64,000 nt of DNA. Source: Paenibacillus profundus (GTDB lineage Bacteria; Bacillota; Bacilli; Paenibacillales; Paenibacillaceae). Each line of letters starts with the position of its first letter. Position 1 is the first letter of the stretch. The notes below the pieces were generated by a model. That model saw only the letters and a list, made by a program, of their open reading frames with translations. It made no database searches and was not told the origin of the DNA. The position numbers and the translations under genes are program-made. Below, in pieces: positions 1 through 7,935 of this stretch. Location: NCBI RefSeq assembly GCF_021369635.1, contig NZ_JAJNBZ010000023.1, forward strand, positions 35,489 to 99,488, given 5' to 3'.

Positions 1-1
1 G

Positions 2-655
2 GCAAGCCGCTTGAAGCGTGCCCCGTATTGGGTGGCGACGAACCGTATGCTTCGACTCGTAAGCGCATTTTTGCCGCATACACTGGAGGAATTGAAGCAG
101 CTTCCGGGATTTGGTGAAATCAAAATACAATCGTTTGGGGACGATATCGTCGAAATAACGAAGCAGTATGAACGGAGCACGACCTTCCCATTAGAGTGGG
201 TGCAAGCGGCTATCACCGAGCAGCAATTCGCACAGTGGATCTATTCGGAATGGGAAGCAAAGCAAAGGGATGAATTAACGAAGCTGACCGAGCGCAGAAA
301 GCTTTTGGAGGGGATACAGCAAGGGCAGACCCTGTTGCAACTGATGGAACTCCTTCGCATTGATCGGCGTGAGCTCATTATGCGAATTGAAAAGCTGGAA
401 CGGGAAGGATACCAAGTAGAGACGCTTGTGGAGGCCGAGTTAGCTTCAATGCCAAGGGAAGAAAGGCAGGCGATTGATATGGCTTTTGTGGAGCTGGGGG
501 ACGAATACTTAAAACCGGTTTATATAAAAGCGTTCGGTGAAGCGGCCTTAGAGCAAGCCACCGCATCGGTGCAGGCTAACTATGAGCGGATTCGTCTTCT
601 GCGTCTCCTGCATCGCTGTCAGAAGCATGCCCCTGCCGATCGGCAGGTGAGCTGA
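2..655 (+). CDS. HRDC-domain protein, C-terminal part (5' end outside window)
   Basis: The reading frame is open to the window edge, so this is the 3' part of a longer gene and the TTG at 11 is probably internal. The first 60 residues have the look of an HRDC helical bundle (WVATNRMLRLVSAFLP, then LPGFGEIKIQSFG), a nucleic-acid-binding module found in RecQ helicases, RNase D and stand-alone proteins. The rest is charged and helical with no motif I recognise. It could be a small HRDC protein of the kind common in Bacilli or a fragment of a larger enzyme; no helicase or nuclease motifs are visible. It ends just before a hairpin shared with the convergent corA gene. Confidence 0.7.
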   Translation, partial: ASRLKRAPYWVATNRMLRLVSAFLPHTLEELKQLPGFGEIKIQSFGDDIVEITKQYERSTTFPLEWVQAAITEQQFAQWIYSEWEAKQRDELTKLTERRKLLEGIQQGQTLLQLMELLRIDRRELIMRIEKLEREGYQVETLVEAELASMPREERQAIDMAFVELGDEYLKPVYIKAFGEAALEQATASVQANYERIRLLRLLHRCQKHAPADRQVS

Positions 656-668
656 GAAAAAATATAAT

Positions 669-701
669 GCCCGTGTCCTTGATCAAGTCAGGAACACGGG
701 C
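669..701. terminator. Bidirectional terminator between HRDC gene and corA
   Basis: A hairpin with arms GCCCGTGT-CC and GG-A-ACACGGGC lies between two convergent genes. It is preceded by an A-rich run on the plus strand and can serve both transcripts. Confidence 0.7.
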
Positions 702-719
702 AATCGTATGGTCGCTTTG

Positions 720-1655
720 TCAGATCCAATCTTTTTTCCGAAATAAATAGAACATGAATGCGCCGAGTATGAACATGAAGCCCATCGTATAGAAAGAACC
801 AAAATCCCAATCCATGAACGGGATATAGTCGAAGTTCATTCCATAGATGCCTGTAATCAAAGTAAGCGGCATGAATATGGTCGTGATGGCAGTGAACACT
901 CTCATAATGTCGTTCGCGCGATTCGCAATGCTGAGCTGGTAGGACTCTCGCAAGTTTCCCATCAGATCGCGGAACGTTTCAAACGTCTCGGACACCTTGA
1001 CAGCATTCTCATAAATGTCACGGAAGTATTTTTGCAAATCATCGTCGATAAGCCGCAGTTCTTTACGGTAAAGGACGAGCAGCACTTCTTTTTGCGGAGC
1101 CAATCCTTTTTTGAGCCAGAGTATTTCGCTTCGCAAGCTAATGATTTCATTTAGATGGGTCTTCTTGGCGCTGACAATAAGCTCTTCTTCCAGATTGTCG
1201 ATCTTCGCTTCAATTCGATCGGCTACCGTGAAATAGTTGTCAACGACCATGTCAATTAAGTGATATAACATGCGGTCTGCCGCACTGACTTCCTGTTCCC
1301 ACAGGACCGGCTTTACCATGCGCAGCTCATTTATTTTCTGATTCGTTACTGTAATAATAAAGTGCTTGCCTAGAAATATGTTCAGCGAACGTAAAAATAT
1401 TTCCTCATCATCAAACCGGATGCTGTTAAACACGATAAAGTAATGGCCTTCATAGATTTCAATCTTCGGGCGTTGCTCTTCTTCGCTCATACAGTCCTCT
1501 ACGGCCAGATCATGCATGGAGAATAGAGGCTGAAGCACGAGCAAATCATCAATATCGGCATCGATCCAGTAAAAGCCTTGTTCAGGCGTCGTCAATGCGA
1601 CATTGATGTCTTCCACAGGTGTAAATACCCCATCGTTTACAAGACGGATTTTCAT
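720..1655 (-). CDS. corA: CorA-family Mg2+/divalent cation channel
   Basis: Pentameric inner-membrane channel for Mg2+ (Co2+, Ni2+). The 311-residue length, soluble N-terminal funnel, long charged helix and two C-terminal membrane segments fit the family. The signature GMN motif is present as YGMNFDYIPFMDW at the end of the first membrane helix, and the protein ends in a basic tail (RKKDW). I chose the ATG at 1655 because GGAG lies 8 nt upstream; a GTG three codons earlier directly abuts the ribosome binding site. The gene has a leader of about 300 nt with its own promoter (see 1656-1990), which suggests control at the RNA level. Confidence 0.92.
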   Translation of the reverse strand: MKIRLVNDGVFTPVEDINVALTTPEQGFYWIDADIDDLLVLQPLFSMHDLAVEDCMSEEEQRPKIEIYEGHYFIVFNSIRFDDEEIFLRSLNIFLGKHFIITVTNQKINELRMVKPVLWEQEVSAADRMLYHLIDMVVDNYFTVADRIEAKIDNLEEELIVSAKKTHLNEIISLRSEILWLKKGLAPQKEVLLVLYRKELRLIDDDLQKYFRDIYENAVKVSETFETFRDLMGNLRESYQLSIANRANDIMRVFTAITTIFMPLTLITGIYGMNFDYIPFMDWDFGSFYTMGFMFILGAFMFYLFRKKDWI

Positions 1656-1955
1656 TGCACTCACTCCTTCGCACCGCCAACTGTTGGCGTGCTGCGTCGT
1701 CTATTATTGACGATTCAAGCAGGGAGATGCTCATGACTTCGTCCGTCATTCGGTGCATAGACATACGTCAAGGCAGTTGAAAGCTGTTCAACTTATGGGC
1801 ACGAACAACAGACAGCAACGGTCTTAGGCGACATCGGTTCCTGTCGAATCGTCATATTCGGTTGTCCGTTCGTACCGTGGCACGGCCTCGGGTCGCCATC
1901 CATCCGAAATTCACCTCAACTTATTCGTTATAAATCAGGTAGTGCGGTCACGCAC
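1656..1955 (-). promoter_or_regulatory. Long structured 5' leader of corA
   Basis: About 300 nt lie between the predicted transcription start and the corA ATG. On the minus strand the leader holds several short perfect hairpins: GTGCG-TGAC-CGCAC at its 5' end, CCGTG-CCACGG, GTTGAA-CAGC-TTTCAAC, and CGCCAA-CAG-TTGGCG about 10 nt from the ribosome binding site. A short ORF (1764 to 1582) runs into corA in another frame. Mg2+-sensing leaders precede such genes in other Firmicutes, but I could not match this one to the M-box core, so the class is open. Confidence 0.4.
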
Positions 1956-1961
1956 TTGTTA

Positions 1962-1990
1962 AGTATAACGCTCGTACTTTCACCTTTCAA
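1962..1990 (-). promoter_or_regulatory. Sigma-A promoter of corA
   Basis: On the minus strand TTGAAA (1990-1985) and TATACT (1967-1962) are separated by exactly 17 nt. This places the transcription start near 1955. Confidence 0.65.
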
Positions 1991-2097
1991 GAAAAAATGA
2001 ATTACAGAATTTAGTTGAAACCGAGCAAATGTGTGAAAGTATGAAGTTTGTCATTGATTTAACATATGGCATTTCATAAGAGATGGTGAATTGCCTC

Positions 2098-2125
2098 TTG
2101 ACGAGAGGCTGGTCTTTGCTATAAG
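2098..2125 (+). promoter_or_regulatory. Promoter of the met operon
   Basis: TTGACG (2098-2103) and TATAAG (2120-2125) with a 16-nt spacer, about 55 nt upstream of the SAM riboswitch. Confidence 0.6.
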
Positions 2126-2181
2126 TTATTACCAAGTCCTATTTGGCAAATGGCAAACAAATGAATAACGAACGATAGCAA

Positions 2182-2336
2182 TCTTATCAAGAGCAGGTGG
2201 AGGGACAAGCCCGATGAAACCCGGCAACCGGCGTTAGCCATGACATGGCAGATTCTTGTTCCAAGAATCTTGCAGTTATGTACGTACGGTGCTAATTCTT
2301 GCAGCAGCGATCCAATCGTTGCTGACAGATGAGAGA
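2182..2336 (+). promoter_or_regulatory. SAM-I riboswitch (S-box) aptamer
   Basis: The S-box consensus is nearly complete: TCTTATCAAGAGCAGGTGGA at the 5' strand of P1/P2, then GGGACAAGCCCGATGAAACC and CGGCAACC, later GGTGCTAATTC, and GACAGATGAGAG closing P1. It binds S-adenosylmethionine and switches off the downstream methionine genes when SAM is abundant. The terminator at 2357-2390 is the expression platform. Confidence 0.97.
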
Positions 2337-2356
2337 GGCATGAGAACGTAATGCAT

Positions 2357-2390
2357 GACCTTTCTCGAATCGCCGGGAAAGGTCTTTTTT
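2357..2390 (+). terminator. SAM riboswitch expression-platform terminator
   Basis: GACCTTTC pairs with GAAAGGTC around a 12-nt loop and is followed by T6. Its 5' flank overlaps the end of the aptamer, as expected for a SAM-controlled terminator/antiterminator choice. Confidence 0.9.
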
Positions 2391-2482
2391 GTATATGAAA
2401 AAGGACAGGAGCGCCGTATCCACTTGCTACATACGTTTGCCAGTGCTGCATGTATGGAACCAATATGAAGGAGGAGAGCGTC

Positions 2483-3424
2483 ATGCCGATTAAAATTCCG
2501 GATCACTTGCCGGCCAAAGAAATACTGTCTCAGGAGAACATATTCGTTATGGACGAAACACGTGCGTATCACCAAGATATTCGTCCGCTTCGAATTGTAA
2601 TTCTGAACTTGATGCCGACGAAAGAGACGACGGAAACCCAACTGCTTCGCTTAGTTGGCAATACGCCGCTTCAGGTAGATGTGACATTGCTCCATCCAGC
2701 GAGCCATACCTCGAAAAATACATCGGCGGAACATTTGTCGTCCTTTTATAAAACGTTTGAAGAAATTGAGAATCAGCAGTTTGACGGTATGATTATTACA
2801 GGGGCTCCCGTGGAGCAGATGGATTTCGAGGACGTGAACTATTGGCAGGAGCTGTGCCTCATCATGAAATGGTCCAAGGAAAATGTGACCTCGACCTTTC
2901 ATATATGTTGGGCGTCCCAGGCAGGTCTGTACTATCATTACGGCATTCGCAAATATTCACTAGACAACAAAATATTTGGGGTATTTCCCCATACATTAAC
3001 GAAGGAAAATGTAAGTCTGACACGCGGCTTCGACGAGATGTTCCTTGTTCCACAATCCCGCCATACGGAAGTGAGACGCGAGGATATCGAGCAAGTTGCC
3101 GCCTTGAATATATTAGCGGAATCAGAAGAAGCGGGAGTCTATCTGGTTGCGACTGAGGATGGCAAGCAAATCTTCGTGACCGGGCACTCTGAATACGATC
3201 CCTGTACATTGAAATGGGAATATGATCGGGATATCGCGAAAGGGATGGATATGGACATCCCCGTTAATTATTTTCCAAATAACGATCCGTCCAAAAAGCC
3301 GTACTCGACTTGGCGTGCGCATGCCAATCTGCTCTTTTCCAACTGGCTGAACTACTATGTATATCAAGAGACGCCGTATGAATTAGGCAGAGCCGTATCG
3401 CACAAGGAAGGGGCGCAATTGTAA
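2483..3424 (+). CDS. metA: Homoserine O-acyltransferase MetA
   Basis: Transfers an acyl group (succinyl or acetyl) from acyl-CoA to homoserine, the first committed step of methionine synthesis. The start [10 protein letters not shown] is the typical N-terminus of the family, and the ATG at 2483 has GGAGGAG 8-10 nt upstream; in-frame ATGs further up lie closer to the riboswitch and lack a good site. The 313-residue length is normal. The nucleophile is in HICWASQAG (Cys near 142) and the His/Glu pair in GHSEYD. First gene of metA-metI-metC; its stop overlaps the metI start (TAATG). In Bacilli MetA proteins many are in fact acetyltransferases, which cannot be decided here by eye. Confidence 0.96.
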   Translation: MPIKIPDHLPAKEILSQENIFVMDETRAYHQDIRPLRIVILNLMPTKETTETQLLRLVGNTPLQVDVTLLHPASHTSKNTSAEHLSSFYKTFEEIENQQFDGMIITGAPVEQMDFEDVNYWQELCLIMKWSKENVTSTFHICWASQAGLYYHYGIRKYSLDNKIFGVFPHTLTKENVSLTRGFDEMFLVPQSRHTEVRREDIEQVAALNILAESEEAGVYLVATEDGKQIFVTGHSEYDPCTLKWEYDRDIAKGMDMDIPVNYFPNNDPSKKPYSTWRAHANLLFSNWLNYYVYQETPYELGRAVSHKEGAQL

Positions 3425-4605
3425 TGGCTGCACAGAACTCAGACAATTACCGCATCGAAAGCCGGCTCGCACAGATCGGGTCGGTGCATGAGCCGCAGAC
3501 AGGCGCCGTAACGTATCCAATCTTTCAAGCAACCGCGTATCGCCATCCACGGCTCGGGCAGAGCACCGGATTTGATTATATACGTACGAAGAACCCGACC
3601 CGGCAAGTGCTGGAAGACGCGGCGGCCGCCTTAGAAGGCGGAGATGCAGGCTTCGCGTGCAGCTCGGGGATGGCAGCATTGCAGACCGTATTCGCGATGT
3701 TCAGTCAAGGGGATCATCTGATCGTATCGTTGGACTTGTACGGCGGGACATACCGCTTGCTTGAACAGATCATGTCCCGCTTCGGCGTGTCGGCGGCCTA
3801 TGTTGATACGAACGATATGGATGCGCTCGAGTCGGCGCGCAAGCCGGAGACGAAGGCGGTCATCATCGAGACGCCGACCAATCCACTCATGATGATAACG
3901 GACATCGAACGGGTTGCGGCTTGGGCTAAGGCACACGGCATGTTGACTATCGTCGACAATACGCTCCTTACGCCGTTCTTCCAGCGCCCAATTGAGCTTG
4001 GAGCGGATATCGTCGTCCACAGTGCGACGAAGTATTTGGGTGGACATAACGATGTGCTGGCTGGCCTTATCGTGACAAAGGGCAAGGAATTGTCCGACGA
4101 AATCGGATTTCTGCACAATTCAATCGGCGCCGTACTCAGTCCGTCGGATTCGTACCAACTGATGCGCGGCATGAAGACACTCGCCCTCCGAATGGAGCGG
4201 CATCAGACTAACGCGACGATCATTGCGAACTGGCTGCTGGAGCATCCGGCCATTGAAGCAGTGTACTATCCGGCGCTTCCGCATCATCCAGGCCATTATA
4301 TTCAGAAGCGGCAGTCGGCGGGCAACACGGGCATCTTCTCGTTCCGCTTGAAGGATGCGCGGTATGTTGAGCCGATTCTGAGACATCTGAAGCTGATTGC
4401 ATTTGCGGAAAGCTTGGGTGGTGTCGAATCGCTGATGACATATCCGGCCATACAGACGCATGCAGACATTCCGCAGGAAATTCGGGAGCGGATCGGCGTT
4501 GATGACCGTCTGTTACGCTTCTCGGTCGGTATCGAGCATACGGAAGACCTCATTGCGGATTTGGACCAAGCGATTGCTGCGGCAAAAGCGGAAATAGAGG
4601 GGTGA
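3424..4605 (+). CDS. metI: Cystathionine gamma-synthase / O-acetylhomoserine thiolyase
   Basis: PLP enzyme of the Cys/Met metabolism family that condenses acyl-homoserine with cysteine (or sulfide). It has 393 residues, the normal size. The PLP lysine sits in HSATKYLGGHND, the phosphate-binding part in SSGMAAL, and the substrate region in RTKNPTR. It is translationally coupled to metA and followed by a second family member, matching the metI-metC pair of Bacillus. The order (MetA product, then gamma-synthase, then beta-lyase) supports the assignment of this first copy as MetI rather than MetC, but the two are close paralogues. Confidence 0.9.
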   Translation: MAAQNSDNYRIESRLAQIGSVHEPQTGAVTYPIFQATAYRHPRLGQSTGFDYIRTKNPTRQVLEDAAAALEGGDAGFACSSGMAALQTVFAMFSQGDHLIVSLDLYGGTYRLLEQIMSRFGVSAAYVDTNDMDALESARKPETKAVIIETPTNPLMMITDIERVAAWAKAHGMLTIVDNTLLTPFFQRPIELGADIVVHSATKYLGGHNDVLAGLIVTKGKELSDEIGFLHNSIGAVLSPSDSYQLMRGMKTLALRMERHQTNATIIANWLLEHPAIEAVYYPALPHHPGHYIQKRQSAGNTGIFSFRLKDARYVEPILRHLKLIAFAESLGGVESLMTYPAIQTHADIPQEIRERIGVDDRLLRFSVGIEHTEDLIADLDQAIAAAKAEIEG

Positions 4606-4613
4606 CGAAAAAT

Positions 4614-5816
4614 ATGAGCGAGCAACATAAGGGACACGATGACGAACTGGGAAGCAACCATCCCCAAAAAGGCGAGCGCCGCTTTGCGACGAAGCTTATC
4701 CACTTTGGCGGTGAGATCGACAGTAATACGGGGGCGTCCAGCGTTCCGATATACCAGGCGACAACGTTCCATCATCACGATATTTACGAGCCGCCTGAAT
4801 ATGACTATTCCCGTTCCGGCAATCCGACGCGACAGGCGCTGGAGAATTATATCGCTTTGTTGGAAGGCGGAAGCAACGGATACGCATTCGCATCCGGCAT
4901 GGCTGCAATTTCGTCTGCATTCCTGCTCCTGTCGGCGGGCGATCACGTCATTGTAACAGAGGATGTCTACGGGGGAACGTACCGTTTGTTGACGTCTATC
5001 CTGACCCGCTTGCACATTGAATCGACCTTCGTCGATATGACGGATATTGAACAGGTGAAAGCCGCCCTTCGCCCGAACACGAAGGCCGTATACATGGAAA
5101 CACCGTCCAACCCGACGCTCAAAATTACGGACATTGCTGAGGTGGCGGCATGGGCGAAGGAACACGGTCTCATCACGTTGCTCGATAATACGTTTATGAC
5201 GCCTTACCATCAACGGCCCATCAAGCTTGGCGTTGACATTGTACTGCATAGCGCGACGAAGTTCCTCGGCGGTCATAGCGACGTGCTGGCCGGGCTGACG
5301 GTAACGGCGGACGAGAGCCTTGGACACCGCGTCAAGCAGATGCAGAACGGTCTCGGCACCGTATTGGGCGTTCAGGACAGCTGGCTGCTGATGCGCGGGA
5401 TGAAGACGCTGGAAGCGCGCATGAAGCAGAGCGAGCAGAGCGCGCGGCGTCTTGCCGAGTGGCTTCACGAGAGAACGGATATTGCCCGCGTCTACTATCC
5501 CGGGCTGTTGAATCATCCAGGCCGCGAGGTGCATGAGAAGCAATCGCAAGGCTATGGTGCGGTCGTATCCTTCGATGTCGGTTCCGGCGAACGTGCGAAG
5601 CAGGTGCTGAACCAAGTGAAGCTGCCGCTGGTCGCCGTCAGCCTGGGGGCTGTCGAGAGCATTCTATCCTATCCGGCGATGATGTCACATGCGGCCATGG
5701 CGAAGGAAGTGCGGATGGAACGAGGCATTACGGATGGATTGCTCCGTTTCTCCGTAGGTCTGGAGCACATTGATGATTTGCTGGAGGACTTGGATCAAGC
5801 ATTATCTTTGTCATAA
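4614..5816 (+). CDS. metC: Cystathionine beta-lyase
   Basis: PLP enzyme that cleaves cystathionine to homocysteine, pyruvate and ammonia. The PLP lysine lies in HSATKFLGGHSD and the phosphate-binding motif in ASGMAAI; length is 400 residues. Compared with MetI it has a hydrophilic N-terminal extension of about 20 residues (EQHKGHDDELGSNHPQKGE). I prefer the ATG at 4614, about 11 nt after GAGGGG; a GTG at 4602 overlaps the metI stop but sits inside the ribosome binding site. Last gene of the SAM-riboswitch operon. Confidence 0.88.
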   Translation: MSEQHKGHDDELGSNHPQKGERRFATKLIHFGGEIDSNTGASSVPIYQATTFHHHDIYEPPEYDYSRSGNPTRQALENYIALLEGGSNGYAFASGMAAISSAFLLLSAGDHVIVTEDVYGGTYRLLTSILTRLHIESTFVDMTDIEQVKAALRPNTKAVYMETPSNPTLKITDIAEVAAWAKEHGLITLLDNTFMTPYHQRPIKLGVDIVLHSATKFLGGHSDVLAGLTVTADESLGHRVKQMQNGLGTVLGVQDSWLLMRGMKTLEARMKQSEQSARRLAEWLHERTDIARVYYPGLLNHPGREVHEKQSQGYGAVVSFDVGSGERAKQVLNQVKLPLVAVSLGAVESILSYPAMMSHAAMAKEVRMERGITDGLLRFSVGLEHIDDLLEDLDQALSLS

Positions 5817-6091
5817 AATATAAGTAGTGAAGTTGCTTTATTCCTCTCGTTACAGGTATCGTACCGGACAAATCATCGGTTCAGCCTGTACCGGGAGGTG
5901 CTGTTTTTTATGGGCAAACTATGTTACCATTATTGCAGTTGTTGACATGAACTAGGAAGTATCATGTCACGTACGGATGAGCCATATCGCGCACGTTCAT
6001 ATATCATTTGTGGCTGTGGCTGCGCCTAGATACGTTTTTCGCATGAGCATGCAACTTATGCAACTTATTTTTGAGAGGAAGTGACTGTACG

Positions 6092-7231
6092 ATGTCACCG
6101 ATTGACCGCATACTGGACAAAGCGCTGCGCGGCGAACGAATTGACACGGACGAATGCGTTACTTTGTTCGAAACCGACCAGATAGAAAAGCTTGGAGCCG
6201 TCGCCAATCAAAAGATGCAGAAGTGGCATCCCGAGCCCATTTCCACCTTCGTGATTGGTCGAAATGTCAACTACACGAACATTTGCGATACGTATTGTCG
6301 GTTCTGCGCGTTCTACCGCGCACCCGGATCGAAGGAAGGCTATGTCCTTCCGGATGAAGTCATTTTTCAGAAGATTCAGGAAACGATCGACGTTGGTGGT
6401 ACGGAAATATTGATGCAGGGTGGAACGAATCCCGAGCTGCCCTTCAGCTATTATACAGATTTGCTGCGCGCGATTAAAGAACGTTTCCCAAGCATTACGA
6501 TGCACTCTTTTTCGCCAGCTGAAATCTTGAAAATGCAGGAAGTATCTGACGGATTGTCGTTGGAGCAAGTCGTACGTGAAATTCATGAGGCAGGTCTGGA
6601 CTCCTTGCCTGGCGGCGGTGCGGAAATATTGGATGATCGCACGCGCCGTAAAATTAGCCGGCTTAAAGGCTCATGGCGGGATTGGATGGACGTTATGCAA
6701 ACTGCGCATAAGGTCGGCATGAATACGACGGCGACGATGGTCATCGGCTTCGGCGAACTGTTGGAAGAGCGTGCGCTTCATATGGAGCGTGTTCGCACAG
6801 CACAGGATGAATGCCTGGCGAATGGATATTCTTCCAAAGGGTTCCTTGCCTTCATTCCATGGACATTCCAGCCAGACAATACGAACATGAAGGCGGAGCG
6901 CGTCAGTCCGGAGGAATATTTGAAGACATTGGCTATCAGCCGAATTTTCTTGGACAACATTCCGAATTTCCAAGCCTCTTGGGTAACGATGGGGCCGGAA
7001 GTCGGGAAGTTGACGTTAAGCTACGGCTGCAACGATTTCGGCAGCACGATGATCGAGGAGAACGTCGTCTCCGCCGCTGGAGCGACGCACAAAGTGAACA
7101 TCGAGAGCACGCTTCGTCTCATTCGCGAGGCCGGCAAGGTTCCGGCGCAGCGGGATACGAAGTACAACATCCTACAAGTGTTTGACGATGAAAATATGCG
7201 CGTAGAGCGTGATTTTATAATGCAGAATTAG
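6092..7231 (+). CDS. mqnC: Cyclic dehypoxanthinyl futalosine synthase MqnC
   Basis: Radical SAM enzyme of the futalosine pathway to menaquinone. The radical SAM cluster motif is CDTYCRFC in the early part of the protein, and the downstream QGGTNPELP, LPGGGAEIL and SYGCNDFGSTMIEENV stretches are typical of the MqnC/MqnE/CofH family. The length (379 residues) and the SAAGATHKV motif near the C-terminus favour MqnC over MqnE. The ATG at 6092 follows GAGAGGAAG. It stands alone: no other mqn gene is in the window. The closest upstream element is an 8-bp inverted repeat at 5943-5969. Confidence 0.9.
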   Translation: MSPIDRILDKALRGERIDTDECVTLFETDQIEKLGAVANQKMQKWHPEPISTFVIGRNVNYTNICDTYCRFCAFYRAPGSKEGYVLPDEVIFQKIQETIDVGGTEILMQGGTNPELPFSYYTDLLRAIKERFPSITMHSFSPAEILKMQEVSDGLSLEQVVREIHEAGLDSLPGGGAEILDDRTRRKISRLKGSWRDWMDVMQTAHKVGMNTTATMVIGFGELLEERALHMERVRTAQDECLANGYSSKGFLAFIPWTFQPDNTNMKAERVSPEEYLKTLAISRIFLDNIPNFQASWVTMGPEVGKLTLSYGCNDFGSTMIEENVVSAAGATHKVNIESTLRLIREAGKVPAQRDTKYNILQVFDDENMRVERDFIMQN

Positions 7232-7280
7232 TGTAGTGCAGAAGAACTCATAACACATAGTGGGCCATCATCAACATGCT

Positions 7281-7332
7281 GGCGTTGCCCGAGCCTCTTG
7301 CTTTGAAAGGGAGGAGGGCAGCGCCTTTTTTT
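7281..7332 (+). terminator. Terminator after mqnC
   Basis: GGCGTTGCCC pairs with GGGCAGCGCC (one G-T pair) followed by T7. Confidence 0.75.
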
Positions 7333-7905
7333 GTTGGACGATGGGAGGTTTCCATTGTGCTCCATTGTATTTTGTCCAATGGTTACGATAATTAGGAGCT
7401 CAAGTGTGGGGTGTCATTGGAATACTCCAATAGAGTCCTATCCAAACGGCTTAAAGGCAAGAAAATACCCTGATTTGACTGGATGTTTTCCAATGGAATG
7501 AACGAATCGCGGTTGAAATGGACGAAATGACTGTACATTTTCCAATGAAAGTGCGCCGACTTCCACTTGTAAGGGGTAGAGATCCGAAAATAGACTAAGT
7601 TCAATCGATTAGATTCGTTTGGGTTAGCTCGCAAAATTCGACAACATCGGAAGTTCTTACCGGATGGAACTCCAAGTCCCATATTCGAAGCGTAAATAAT
7701 AGTGTTATTACCCGAAAAGTGAAAACATGCAGCAAGGCGGTCGACGGGGAGTCAGCTGCCTTTTTGCCTTTTCACGTCCCGGTTACAGGAACGTTTTGTC
7801 GCAACGAAAGTCCTATCTGCTGAGAAAAACAGGAATTTAGTTTTATGTCCAAACTCCCGATTTCCTCCGATATTTAGGTTTGTCGTTCACAAATAGAAAA
7901 TGTGA
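7333..7905. other. Non-coding interval, possible dispersed repeat
   Basis: About 570 nt without a supported gene. A 96-codon open frame on the minus strand (7682-7392) has no ribosome binding site. The stretch repeats the motif CCAATG or its complement at about 7377, 7412, 7491 and 7543. Its translated text (HWKMYSHFVHFNRDSFIP) resembles short hypothetical ORFs I associate with dispersed repeats in Paenibacillus genomes, but this is from memory and unverified. Confidence 0.3.
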
Positions 7906-7935
7906 ATGAACAGACACAAGGGGGTTGTTGTACAC

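Noticed and set aside
1656..1955. M-box (ykoK) Mg2+ riboswitch upstream of corA
   Set aside because: I could not find the conserved M-box core blocks on the minus strand, so the leader is reported as unassigned.
4302..5615. 437-codon open frame on the minus strand across metI/metC
   Set aside because: It is antisense to two clearly coding PLP enzymes, has no ribosome site, and its composition (Arg/His-rich) is that of a shadow frame.
5818..5912. Terminator of the met operon
   Set aside because: A T6 run follows a GC-rich segment (about 5850-5909), but I could not draw a convincing stem, so it is not listed as a feature.
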